Shown: piece by piece, positions 48,095 to 59,880 of the stretch
How the letters are laid out: the number at the start of each line of letters is the position of its first letter
How positions within the stretch are numbered: position 1 is the stretch's first letter
DNA from: Epiperipatus broadwayi
Lineage: Eukaryota; Onychophora; Udeonychophora; Euonychophora; Peripatidae
Length of the DNA stretch: 64,000 nucleotides
Direction: 5' to 3'
NCBI GenBank assembly: GCA_028023455.1
Contig: JAQFVV010006630.1
Location: 374,001 to 438,000, forward strand
The notes under the pieces: generated by a model
Databases searched by the model: none
Told to the model about the DNA's origin: nothing
The model's input: the letters and a program-made list of their open reading frames with translations, nothing else
Position numbers and translations under genes: made by a program

Positions 48095-49414
48095 GTACTG
48101 AAGCAGTCAATCCTAGCTTAAGATTGAGCTTCATGTTTCCACCTACTAACCTGTATTCAAACCCTATATCCCATCCTGCTCCTTTTGTCATGCATATATA
48201 TTTTATATATATTTGAGATCCGTGCCTAAGTTATAAAATTTTAACGTTTCAATAACATTTTTTTAATTATTAATTCTTTTTTATTAATTATTAGTTCTTT
48301 GTTATTAATGTATTATAGGTGCGGCTCAAATATATATATATATATAGGAGCAAAATACTAACAAAATATTGATTTTTTTGTAAATATTTTATTACACGTC
48401 ATTTTTAAACCTTTTCTTTTTAAAATACTTTTTTTTCATTAAAATGTACATTTTATAAAATCCAAGATGGAAGATGCTATAGTTAATTCTCTAAAAATAA
48501 TTAAAGGGTTGGAAACACTATTGTTTGAATCTGGGGAAAGTATTTTTAATTAAAGTTTTTACTTAAAATAAAATGGGATTAAGATTAAAGATTTTCTTTT
48601 GTTAGAAACATTTTTCTCAAATCCTATTTCTAATCTGGAAATATATTTGAATTTATTTTTGGACATTATTTTACTGTTACATCTTTAAAAACAATGAACT
48701 AAGTAATTAAAAGCATTCCAGAGATGTCTGAGCAGTGTATAAAATGGCCGAATTTTAAATCACAGACAGATAAGCTACTATTGAAAGAACTGTATTGTTC
48801 CCATACTACTTGTCATTATGAAACTTAAAAAGATGTAGTAGTAAGTCCACCACCTTTCTGGGTCCTGTTGGGTCATCATCTTTCGCTGCTGTTATATCAT
48901 GCTCCCATAGAATGAAGTAAGAGCCTGACTGGAGAATTGTGAAATGCTGAAAAAAATCTTGCTGTTATTTAGGAACCAATTGCCATGCATGAGCAGACTT
49001 TAAAATATGGACTCTTAAAATAATGCAAGGTAAATTTTCAAGCCACAAGTAAAACTTGTCTAACTAATCTCAAACTCTACTATCAATTTCTCCTAATGTA
49101 TAATTTAATTTTGTAACTTTTTTAATATGCAATTGCTCTCAAATGATTCCTATAAATTTAATTCTCTCTCATATGCTCTTACTTTCTTTAATTTTGGTGA
49201 GGTCATTTATTTATTACTTGTTTTTATATGTCTGTTTTATTATTAATATGCCAATCTTAAGCAATCTGACTAGTTGAATATCTAAAATCTTTTCTTTCTT
49301 TTTAAGTAAACCTCCGTGAATTAACGTCCCCTTACAATATAATGCATTATTAATTAATACACTTGCCATATTGTTTTATGAGCCAACATTTCATTTATGT
49401 TTTAGTATAAAAAA

Positions 49415-50669
49415 TGGTACTCATCTTATAGCTAAAGATGCCACTCTGTGGCATGGTTTTCACACTAAAACACATAAAAATGCTGTTTCTGTGGCTGACA
49501 CATTCGAACCCGCATTTTCTATAATACAACTTTTTTGTTGTGCTACAGAATGCAGGCCGCTATGTCACATCGCAGTAGAGCATGTATGTCACATCGCAGC
49601 AATTACATTTTCTGAATTCACACAGTTTATAAAATAGTTACGGCTTGATGAGAGAGTTTGTATTTGAATTGGATGGAAATGTTGTTTTCATTGGATTTTT
49701 ATTTATTTTAAAGTATTGAAATGTTCAGATTTTTGAAAGTAATAATTCTACGACTTTTTACAATGTACTGTATTGAAATTTTAATTGGGTAAATGTTAAA
49801 TATCTATGTTTTTAGTGAGATGCAATTAGGTAATGCATCAAGTAACGTACTGTTCGTAACATTCCACAAGACACCGTGTGTATATTTTTGAAGTAAAAAA
49901 GAGCGGTACCAAAAAAATATCCAGTACGAAAAGTACAAATATACATGTTATTTTGTAAATTTCATAAAAAGCAAATATTATAAATATGTTTAATAAGTAA
50001 AGAAGACATTTATATATGTTTGTTGTTGTTTAAAAAGTTTGAGTTTCTTTATTTTGTCCAAGTACAATTACAATTTTGAATTTTTTTATTTTAGCATTAC
50101 AAACAACAGAACACTAACCCTAAAACTAACCCTAATTCTAAAACTAACCCTAAATCTAACCCTAAACCTAAGCCTTCAACTAACCCTAAAACTAACCGTA
50201 ACAACTTTTACTTTTTATTGTCATTCTATTTGAAATAAAAAATAGCTGTAATATTTCTTTATCTGTAAAAAAAGAGAAATGTAAAACGAATATTAAAAAA
50301 AATAAAAAATAGATTAAGAAATTTTACTTTTTATTACGATTATTATTTTTTAGTTAAACAACAACAACAACAACAAAAGTCGTAACACAAGTAAAAAAAT
50401 ATCCAATAGAAAATTGATAAAAAAGCCATAACAGAATTAAAAAAATATACGATAGAAAAAACATGAATCAAATTGTAATTTGTTGATTTTATTTTATATT
50501 TATTATTATTATTATTTATAAAGGACGATTTTGTTTTATTTTTATTTTGGCATTACAAAAAAGCACAGCAAAATTATTATAATGAATGGCCCAGGAATGG
50601 TCATATTTTATAGTTTTAGCTTGAAAATGGTGCCATCCAATGGCATCTTTATCTATAAGACAAGCACCA
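49415..50669. mobile_element. Non-autonomous DNA transposon with ~50 bp TIRs
   Basis: The 1255 bp insert is absent from copy A (junction at about 4830). Its ends are inverted copies: the left starts TGGTACTCATCTTATAG and continues TAAAGATGCCA; the reverse of the right end reads TGGTGCTTGTCTTATAG and continues TAAAGATGCCA, with similarity for about 50 bases. It sits in an A run, so the target duplication cannot be read. No transposase is present. The inside holds the CCCTAA-like array. A partial relative lies at 28570-29330. Superfamily undecided. Confidence 0.8.
50107..50202. repeat. Telomere-like CCCTAA array inside the TIR element
   Basis: About ten degenerate CTAACCCTAAA units with 1-6 base spacers. 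Because it lies inside a bounded transposon shared with 28.6-29.3 kb, it is element sequence and not a chromosome end. Confidence 0.8.
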
Positions 50670-52393
50670 AAAAATATATTTGTTTAACTCTGGATTTTCT
50701 ACCCAGGGTGAATCCAGAACTCAAGCTAATTAATGCTTTGAAGCCTTATTTATTTTATAAATGTTATTCAATTCTGAAATGTTATCTATATAACTGCTAG
50801 TCTTTTTTTATCTACTCTTAATATATCAAATATAGTACTTAAATATTCCAGTTATTATAAAATCAATGAAGGTAAGATTGATTTATTTTAAATAGCAGAA
50901 AAAGGATGGGGGTCAATCTTAATGTTTCTTTTGCTAAATAAAATCTTCATGTATATTCTAATAAATGAAATCTTCTCTCTATATATATTATAGTGGCATA
51001 GTGTATTATTTGTCTAAATTATGGCATTCAAATAAGGGTCATTCATTTTAAAGCAGTAAAACTTATTCAATGTCATTAGTGACATTTATCATTACTGTGT
51101 TACTGACATTTGGCCTATCTTCATATATATATATATATATATAATACGTGCTTCTAATCTGGGAGTTGCAACAAGTTCGAACCCATAGATTTTATTTCTC
51201 AAGCCATGTTCTGAGAATAGTTGACCTTCCCAGAACCATTTATTTTGCATAAAAAGGCCTCTGGCGATGATTCACTAAGTCCGCCACACACTATGCCTAT
51301 CCACTTTCTTCGTTAAAAAAGGGCCTGCATGTTGGCTGATGTCCACAGCATACCTATCCACTTCATCTTTCATCCAGAAGCACAACTTTTCCTGTTATTT
51401 TTTGGCTATTATGTCAGCACTGCAAACTTCTTCGTATTATTATTTCTTTTGCTTCATGACCCACTTTTAATGTTCTAATATTAAAATTTTGCTGTGTTCA
51501 AAATATATATAAATGCCAATTACTTCTAGTTTTATTAATGAAATTTTTTTCAGTCTTACACAATCCCATCATCGTAACTTATTTCTGTATTTAAGAGTAT
51601 CTATTTGCCTTGGAGAAAATAGAGCGTTCTTCTTACCAGCACTAATTAAGAGAATTTTCATTAAACATTTTTGTCATATAATCAAATATGTTTTCAAATG
51701 TATTTTATTTATTTTCATGACTGTAATGGCATGAAAATAGTTCGTATTATATCTGTAATGAATCTCAATGCTCCCTGAAGTAATAATGTCAGTCACCATG
51801 TTTCAGAACCATAACCCAAAGCATTAATAGCAATTTTATGTAAATTCCTTCTAATAATCAATTGGCATCTTAATATTGGACCCACCAAAGATGTGTGTTA
51901 ATGTATAGTATAGATGATTTAATTAATAAAAGAGGATATGAGAAGTAATAGCATGAATGACAATATCTAATTATCTATCATTTGGTGGACTGCTTGCTCA
52001 TTCACGCACATACTAATACATGCAGTTAATTCATATATGTAAATTAATACTTTGTCATTATATTAAAGTATATTTTATTGTCTAACTTATTTAAGTAGTT
52101 TGAATTTCTCTTTTCTCCACTTCCAAACATACAGCCATGCTTATATATATTCTAGTTTAGTCATAGTAATAGATGTCTCATTGTTTTCTCTGCTCTGCTA
52201 GTCGGCTGGATTAAGAATTAATTCTCATGTGCCATCATTGTTATGTTATCCATTAGGTGTTTCATCTGGAGCTTAGAGAGTGGATTCGAATTCAGGCTGG
52301 TCCTGACCTAAATGTCGGACCTGACTGGGTTTGAAGTACATTTTGTGAGTTCCAGATCATGTTAGATGGATATACATGTTTTGACCGGTACAG

Positions 52394-53176
52394 TAAAAAC
52401 AACTTTGATATTAAAAGAATTGAGATGGTTGATAAAGTCAATCTCATGCTCTAAAAATATTAACATTATGTTGGCATTTATTTTGCACATATGTATATGT
52501 ATTTATACTGTTTAATCTACTCATGCCATTGGTATAAAACTCATGATAGTAAATTGCTTTACAAGTTAATTTACTGCAGATAATTTTATGAATTATTTTG
52601 AATGCATTGTCCAAAGATAACTTGTCCTTGGTGTTATTCAATAATTTATTGAGATTAGGAAGAGAGGGTGCTTAAACAAATATTGAATTCATTTGAGCAG
52701 ATTGTCTTCAACATTTTGTGGCACATCCCACACAAATTAGCTGAATTTAAGTATTATCTGTATAGAAATTATAAGCTATGCAAATTTGAGGCCGTCAGGA
52801 AAGACAACACTGAAATTATATAAAAGACCTAGTCAAGTCATAGTATAATCATAATTCATTAAACAGAGCTTTTAAAAAATTCTACTCTATACTAAATTCC
52901 TGGCCTGTGAACAACAGTAATACTAATACATGTATCCACCTTTCTTTTATATTGGGTCCATCAAAAAGGTTGACAACGCAAATTCAATATCAGTTTCAGA
53001 ACCCTTTCCCCCAATGTAAATTAACTATTTAATAACACCAAAGACAAGTTATCTCCAGACTAGGTTCCCCAAATAATGTATAAATTTATCTTCAATGAAC
53101 CTATTTGCAAAAAAATTTACTATGGTGAGTCTTGTGCCAACTGCATTACTACATTAGTGCAGCAATATATATATAT
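52394..53176. other. AT-rich DNA, nothing recognised
   Basis: The frame at 52444-52641 shows no known motif. No repeat match to other parts of the window was found. Confidence 0.35.
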
Positions 53177-53298
53177 ATGAAAAACAAAAAACAAGTTAAA
53201 AACTTGCTAATGCTTGTATTTATGTCAACAGATGGCGTTCTACCAAAACACCATCAAGTGTATGTTTACATAAATGTCAGAGCATGCATTCACTATCT

Positions 53299-53370
53299 CT
53301 AACTTTAATTCCACTTTCAGATCATGATTTCAAGCTATTTGCTATCATCAGTGAAAGACAGGAATTTTAG
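53299..53370 (-). ncRNA. Type I hammerhead ribozyme, unit 1
   Basis: Minus strand, 5' to 3': helix I strand CUUUCA (53352-53357), core CUGAUGA (53345-53351), helix II UAGC-AAAUA-GCUU (53332-53344), GAA (53329-53331), helix III AUCAUGAU (53321-53328), cleavage base C17 (53320), helix I strand UGAAAG (53314-53319). Helix I extends past an asymmetric internal loop (UGU/U) into AAUUCC/GGAAUU and further CUAA/UUAG. All conserved core bases are present. Loop II, CAAAUAG, resembles that of the schistosome ribozyme. The weak points are a U-U at the base of helix II and a two-base loop in helix III. Confidence 0.8.
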
Positions 53371-53691
53371 AAACTAGATCTAAACTCAAACTATGAGCAT
53401 TTATGAAACAGTTCAGCTTGCAAGCGTGCATCTTTTAGACATGTAATGTCTTCAAACTCAGCATAGCAAGCCAGATAGCTACATGGGTCTGATCTCAGTT
53501 CAGCATCACCACATAGTAGAAGCCTCTGCAATATATATCATTGCTAGAAAGACCTCAAAGGTACAATTATGAAAAACAAAAAACAAGTTAAAAACTTGCT
53601 AACGCTTGTATTTATGTCAACAGATGGTGTTCTACCAAAAACACGTCAAGCATATGTTTACATAAACGTCAGAGCATGCATTCACTATCTC

Positions 53692-53760
53692 TAACTTTAA
53701 TTTCATTTTCAGATCATGATTTCAAGCTATTTGCTATCATCAGTGAAAGACGAATTTTAG
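53692..53760 (-). ncRNA. Type I hammerhead ribozyme, unit 2
   Basis: The same core, helix II and helix III as unit 1 (CUGAUGA 53737-53743; helix III 53713-53720; C17 at 53712). Inner helix I has lost one pair (UGAAAA instead of UGAAAG), and a two-base deletion weakens the outer helix. The catalytic core is unchanged. Confidence 0.72.
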
Positions 53761-54021
53761 AAACTAGATCTAAACACAAACTCTGAGCGTTTATGAAACA
53801 GTTTCTATTCAGCTTGCAAGTGTGAATCTTTTAGACATGTAATGTCTTCAAACTCAGCATAGCAAGCCAGATAGCTATGTGGGTCTGATCTCAGTTCAGC
53901 ATCACCACATAGTAGAAGCGTCTGCAATATATATCATTGCTAGAAAGACCTCAAAGGTACATTTATGAAAAACAAAAAACAAGTTAAAAACTTGCTAACG
54001 CTTGTATTTATGTCAACAGAT

Positions 54022-56817
54022 GACACAAGCAAGCAAATTATAGTATATCAATAGTGGGTAACCACATTGTATTAAAAATGATGATGAAATAACCTTTTAT
54101 TTTAAGATTTTGCTGGCAATTGTTTAAAGCTTTAGATGTTGATTAATTTTTCATTTTGATTAACCATTTTATAAGCATTTATTATTATTATTATTGTTAA
54201 TGAAATATTTAATGCAAGAAAGAGGGGTTATTTATTATAGGAATTAGTATGTTTTGTCAGGAGGATGCAAGGTTATTTTATGTTAGTGTCTAATATTTGT
54301 TTGAATGGTTTCCTGATCTATTGTTCAGTGACATCCACCCATGTTCACATATTGATTGATAAAATATGTTTAACCCATACCAAATCAATTGCATTTCGTC
54401 AAAATAAGTGAATATTTAGACTGCAGTATAGATGTGTGAGTGTATACCTTTAGTATGTTTTATTTCATTCTCATTTTTTAATAACACTAAGCAATAAATA
54501 GTACATTTACAATAAAAAACATTTAAATTACAGTATATATCTTTAATAATTTAACAAATATATATTTATTTCTCAATGATTAATGGATGTTTGGATCAGT
54601 GGATTATTTTATAAATTAAATAAATTGTTAATCATTTTTGTTAACAGTTAATTAATATTCATTTATTTCAAGTTTGTAAAAAAATATTTTTTTTATTGTT
54701 ACTTTTTTGATTTAATTGTGAAGGTCAATTTTTTTTTACAAAAGATTTCTTGTGTATTAAATTAGCTTTCAGTGCAAAAGGTGGAGTTAACCTTTTGAGT
54801 GCAGATGACCTTTTGATGGAAGGAAGAGAAATCTATTTAACAAATAGTCTTCATTAAAAATGGCTCATTATTGATGTAATTGCAGTCAGTATATTATTCT
54901 TCTTTGCTATAACAAGCATATATCTCTTCCAAAAGTCAAATTAATTTTTTAAAAAAAGCTTTAAAGTAAACTTTAAAAAAAGTCATAGGAAATTCTAGTA
55001 TGGAAAAAAAAGACTTCAATTAGTATGTCAGGCTAGAATATAAAAAGGTATATCAGTTTTCATTTCTTTACCTCATTTAAATTTTTGAATTTATCATCTT
55101 TTGCTTATTACTATTTTAAAATGTATATCTATAATATTAAGCTTGCATTACTTTATTTATTTATCATTAAGAAGGAAGTTAGAATGCATGAACTTTATAA
55201 TCATATAACTAATCTATGTGTATTTTATAATATCTTTTGGAAATGTGTGCAGAACATTTTTACAGAATTTATTTTAATTTTTCATTATATCTTATATCAT
55301 ACTTCTACAAAAGTTAAATTAAAATTAAAGGATATGTGTATTTTGAAATAACACGCTATACTTAAATTCATTACGGAAAAATGACTTTATTTATTTATTT
55401 TAGTATTCCTAAAATAATATGTGCTTTTATGAAAGAAAATAAAATATGAATTACCCAGAATAACTAAAGGATATTACTTATTAGATATGTATTTAGACCA
55501 GATGGAAGGACAGGAATGCGGTATATTTCTGTTCTCTTCAATATGGATGCATTATAAAATAAATTATTATTAATTGTGGAATTGCCAACGTATTATGACA
55601 TATTAATGTGCAATGTTTAAAAATAACTATATGTATGCTAGCTTATAAATAAGGGAAAAATAAATGTTATTCAAGAAGTCTATAAAGGATAATTGCTGAT
55701 TTCAAAACTACTACGGAATGAGTTAAATAATTGATACCAATGTAGCTGAAAATGTCTTTCATATTTCCATCATGATAAAGATTGATTACTTACGTGTGAT
55801 GTAGTAAGCTCAAGTAGTTACACTAAGAACATTGGAGATACTAGATCATATTTAAAGTATGATTATTATTTTTTCTTGTCCTACAGAAATTTTTTTTATG
55901 TTTGGAATCTATCTCCGGATCATTTAATCAACTTGGAGAAGGACTTTGCAAGTGAACTTTTTATTTTAAGTCAAAGAACAAATGATTTTTGTTTCTTTAT
56001 TTTTTTTATTACTTGTCATCATCAATGTACATGATAGACAGATAGGCATATTTATTATTATGTTTTGTTAATAATTTTGTGCTATTATAAACTTCTAGAT
56101 CGTCTCAGGATGCATATTCACAGATTTGTGGAAATGCTGGTAAAATTTGATTTTATTCAAATATGTTTTATGTTTCTTTTAAGAAGGTAAAGGAAAGAAA
56201 TATATTTCTTTTCTTTTTCATTATATTGTTAAAGAGAGGTGTATATTATTTTGTATATTTTCTTATCTCAAAGTGAGAGTTCTGCCTTCTAAATCAACGA
56301 ACATATAATAGAAATAGTTGGATAGAGATGGTAAAGAAATCTCATTCATAATATTTATGACTATGAAATTAAAAAAAAGGAAAGAAGAAGAAAATAGCTT
56401 AAAGTTTATTCAGAATTAACAGTTATATTTTAGTGTATTCTTTGGTTACCATGTTGCTTGAATAGTATATAACTTAGAATTATTTTATTATATTCTTATT
56501 TACATGTGTGTATGTCTATTTTGCACAATTATTACATTTACTTAATAAAAGTTCAATGTATAGATAAATTTACGTATAAATTTCGGATGTTGTCGTATTT
56601 TAGAGAACTGAAAGGATTTGTAGGTTATCTGTATGTATTTATCTGTCAGTGTTTATATATAATGTTAGACATGTAAAAGAGATTTGGGAATGGAAATTTC
56701 TTTGGATGCATTCTATGTTTGTAGGGATAAGAGATTTTGCCTATGTAGTATATTTTAATAATTTTCCATGAGTAGAGCCTATTTTATATTGTATGCGTAT
56801 TATGAAGTGATAGTTTT
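54022..56817. other. AT-rich non-coding DNA
   Basis: No element recognised. The 88 aa frame at 55085-55351 is hydrophobic and Lys-rich without known motifs and is probably chance. Confidence 0.35.
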
Positions 56818-57022
56818 GAAGTTGAGTGATGTTTTCTTATGCTCCTGGTGATGAGGAAAAGTCCCACACCAATAGTATATTTCAGAATTAGATGAGTTAT
56901 TGTTGAAGTATGAAATGATATTTAGGAAGTTGAGTGATGTTTTTCTTATAGTCCTGGTGATGAGGAAAAGTCCCACACCAATAGTATATTTCAGAATTAG
57001 ATGAGTAATTGTTAAAGTGTTA
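56818..57022. repeat. Tandem duplication, ~118 bp period
   Basis: GAAGTTGAGTGATGTTTT followed by CCTGGTGATGAGGAAAAGTC and CACACCAATAGTATATTTC occurs at 56818 and again at 56936, with only two or three changes. It is recent, with no coding evidence. Confidence 0.85.
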
Positions 57023-59600
57023 AGCAAAGAGTTTATTTGCTCCTCATGTGAATTTCCCTTGGAACATTTTGTTTGTATAATTGTAAAAATATAGCTCTGT
57101 GTTATTTAGTATGTGGCCAGATAAATAATTAAATTAAATTCTTGATATAATATTAGTGTCTTATTTTGTTGGTTGGTTTACGATATTGTCCGAAATCAAG
57201 TAATTGTTTAATATTTCCTCAATAACTTGATAATGTGTAGAAAAGATTGTTTTCTATTATTGTTGCTTAGGATATGACACACACACGTAATATAAACAAT
57301 ATCGTCGATATAAAAGTATGATGTTATTGAAGTTAAACAGGAAATAAAGATTTTTTTGTTTAAAACACATTATATTCATTTAACATAAAGTTATAAATCA
57401 TAAATCATCAGAATGGATAAGATTTTATTGCTATGCATGAAAAGTGTATGTAATTAAAATGATTATTTAATTAATTAGAGAAAGTTGCTTTGTTGATGGC
57501 CAAATATGTTAATTTGATTTACTTCATTAATTGATAGTAAATCCTCTCAAAATATTTATTATACCAATAATATGATACATTATTTAGTTAATGTTATGTT
57601 TACATGAAACACTTAAGCAAAGCAGGTATTCAAAGTCAGAATATTCAAGTTTTATTTATTAATTTTGCTTTCAAAAAGGTATGAATAATAAATAATGTAA
57701 TATGATAGGGATAATCCCAAACTGATGTCCAAAGATTTAGTTGAGAATTAAAATTATTAAGACAAGTAGTCTTTTTATAAAATAATTGTTAAATTAAATT
57801 TTTAGTGTAATAAATGATTGATTTATTTATTAAAAAACTGTGTCTTGGGTTATTCATGTATACATTCGTATACTAATTTCCACATCTCCACATTTCATAC
57901 ATCTATTATAAAATAAGTATATTGTTTTATAGCTATGATATTAAATATGCTGGTATCTGATAATATTGTTTCCTCAATCCAGGCATTATAAGAAATATTG
58001 CCACTTGATAAATGTATAAGAAAGGTTGCCTAGTTAATGTATTGGTTAGATAATGATGTGAGATTAAAATATACCTTATTTCTGTCATTATTTAATTGCT
58101 AAACACGGTAAAACATTTAGTCAATTTATCTCACTACATTTTAGTATAAGTTAAAATTATAAATTTTGGGCCAGTGTATTTTCTTTAATTCAACTGTGTT
58201 TTTTTAAAATTCCCTGAGATCTTATTGTACATTCATTGATCGGCATTAAGGTAGCAGTTTAGATGATGATATGCTAAGTCATAGAATTGTTTAGTGATAT
58301 AATTATATCAAGCTGATATATGTTATACTTGGATGATGGAAGAAATTAAGTTGAAAGGATATTTTAATAGTCTTTACAAATAAACATTGTTATTCTTTAT
58401 CATGAAGTTAATTAACAAAAGGATTTATATTTTATTTCATGTTTTATAATATTTCTTCCTTCATTTATTTATAATTATATATTTTATGAACTTCCTGTAA
58501 CCTCCCACTGAGCTGAGCTGAATGTAGACATAGGTAAAGAGTCTCAGTAATAATTTTATATCAGATATGTTGTTATATTGTTCTATTCATTAATAGAACT
58601 GGTGCCCTGGGCATTTACTCATATAATGTATATGAGCGGTGTTGTGAGCATGGGTTACAATATATATATATATAGTAACCTATCACTAATCTAACTAGTC
58701 ATAAATGAATCATGCCGCACATTTTTAAGTGCCATAAATCCTCCTATGTAACATATCACTCATCTAGTTAATCAAATTCCACGTTTGGGAATCATAACTT
58801 CCTCTGTAACCTTCCTAGCTACAACTAGTTTAGAGTATACGCCTAAAAATAAATGTTAAACTAATGAGACGATTTCTTTATTGACTAAGCTCGCATGAAA
58901 CAATAAACTTAAAAAAGTTTACAAGGTGATTAATAAATTCTGGTCAAACTAGTTTCAAAATCCACAAACAAGCAAACAAACAAAAGGTTATGAAATAAAT
59001 TTAATATTCATTAAACCAATAAATACATAATAATTAGATCGATGGAATGAATAATCAATTCCAACATAAGACCTGATATGATTTTCTCACTTGAAAATGC
59101 CATTCATAATGGATTTTTTTCAATAATAAGGCTTTCTACCTTTGTCCTTTATTCCATATGGATAGTGAGATGCAAAAGTCTCATGGAATTACCCCCGCCA
59201 CAAATCATACCATTGTTTTATCAAACGCTCAAAAAAATCAAGAAACGTGACCAGCTCCTTGCCTCCAGTAAAGTCTTTGATGACACCTGGTCTTTAACTG
59301 CTCTTTCCTTTTCCTGATTATCAATTCCCACCTACCCAGCATTATAGAATAGTCAATTATAAAAGAAAATATTCATGTTTATATTAAAAATGCTAATATC
59401 ATTTCACTATACCTAACCACATAAGAGTATAACAATTGTGCTCTCATAATATAATCTAGCCAGATGACAAATAGAACATTATATTATCATATTATTGTAC
59501 AATTTATTCATTTATTTATCCTTTATTAGTATGTAATCACTATTTATTGTTAATAAAATTTTTATTGAAATGAATGTGAAATTAACATTATAAATTAAGC
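57023..59600. other. AT-rich non-coding DNA
   Basis: A TA palindrome GTTACAATATATATA...GTAAC lies at about 58654-58680. The 79 aa frame at 59078-59317 has no recognisable domain. Confidence 0.35.
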
Positions 59601-59619
59601 AATAAGTAAATTGGGATGT

Positions 59620-59880
59620 AGATGACTGAATGGATGATGAAAATAAATAAAAATTAAATACTAAAATGAAATGAGTCTGAGAATGAAGAGAAAAGAATGA
59701 ATATGTATCAGAATAATGAATGATTAAGATGATGGTAGAATAAGAGGTAATGGATGATTAAGATGATAATGGGATAAGAGCTAATGAATGGTGAGTTAAT
59801 GAGGATAATGAATTAGAATGAAAGAAGAATAAAGAAAAATTGATATGACAGATGAGAAGAATGATGATGATGAAAGATGA
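59620..59880. repeat. GATGAAT-rich low-complexity tract with ~35 bp repeat
   Basis: Purine-rich on the plus strand, with AATG(A/G)ATGATTAAGATGAT repeated at about 59718 and 59750. Simple-sequence drift; nothing encoded. Confidence 0.6.

Larger units (their letters stand above)
48095..52393. repeat. Duplicated segment copy B
   Basis: Matches copy A (3428-5677 joined to 17440-18333) over about 3.05 kb once the inserted TIR element is removed. It has no LTR element: the site corresponding to 5677/17440 reads TTCAAAATATATATAAATGCC without interruption at about 51498-51518. By eye it differs from copy A by more than the LTRs differ from each other, so the duplication came first. Confidence 0.8.
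53177..54021 (-). mobile_element. Candidate metazoan retrozyme: tandem 392-396 bp repeat with hammerheads
   Basis: Two full units (53177-53568, 392 bp; 53569-53964, 396 bp) and a ~57 bp partial third unit each begin ATGAAAAACAAAAAACAAG. The minus strand of each full unit contains a type I hammerhead. No open frame is present. Small tandem repeats with type I hammerheads that are processed to circular RNA are known in animals as retrozymes; older examples are the newt and schistosome satellites. Unit size, tandem layout and ribozyme type all fit. A minus-strand transcript could be cut into a 392-nt monomer. Each unit also has a CAAGTT-AAA-AACTTG hairpin near its start. Confidence 0.78.

Noticed and set aside
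50107-50202. Telomere or chromosome end
   Set aside because: The CCCTAA-like units are degenerate, short and enclosed in a transposon with sequence continuing on both sides.
59078-59317. 79 aa frame possibly an exon
   Set aside because: No recognisable domain, no convincing splice signals around it, and no partner exons nearby.
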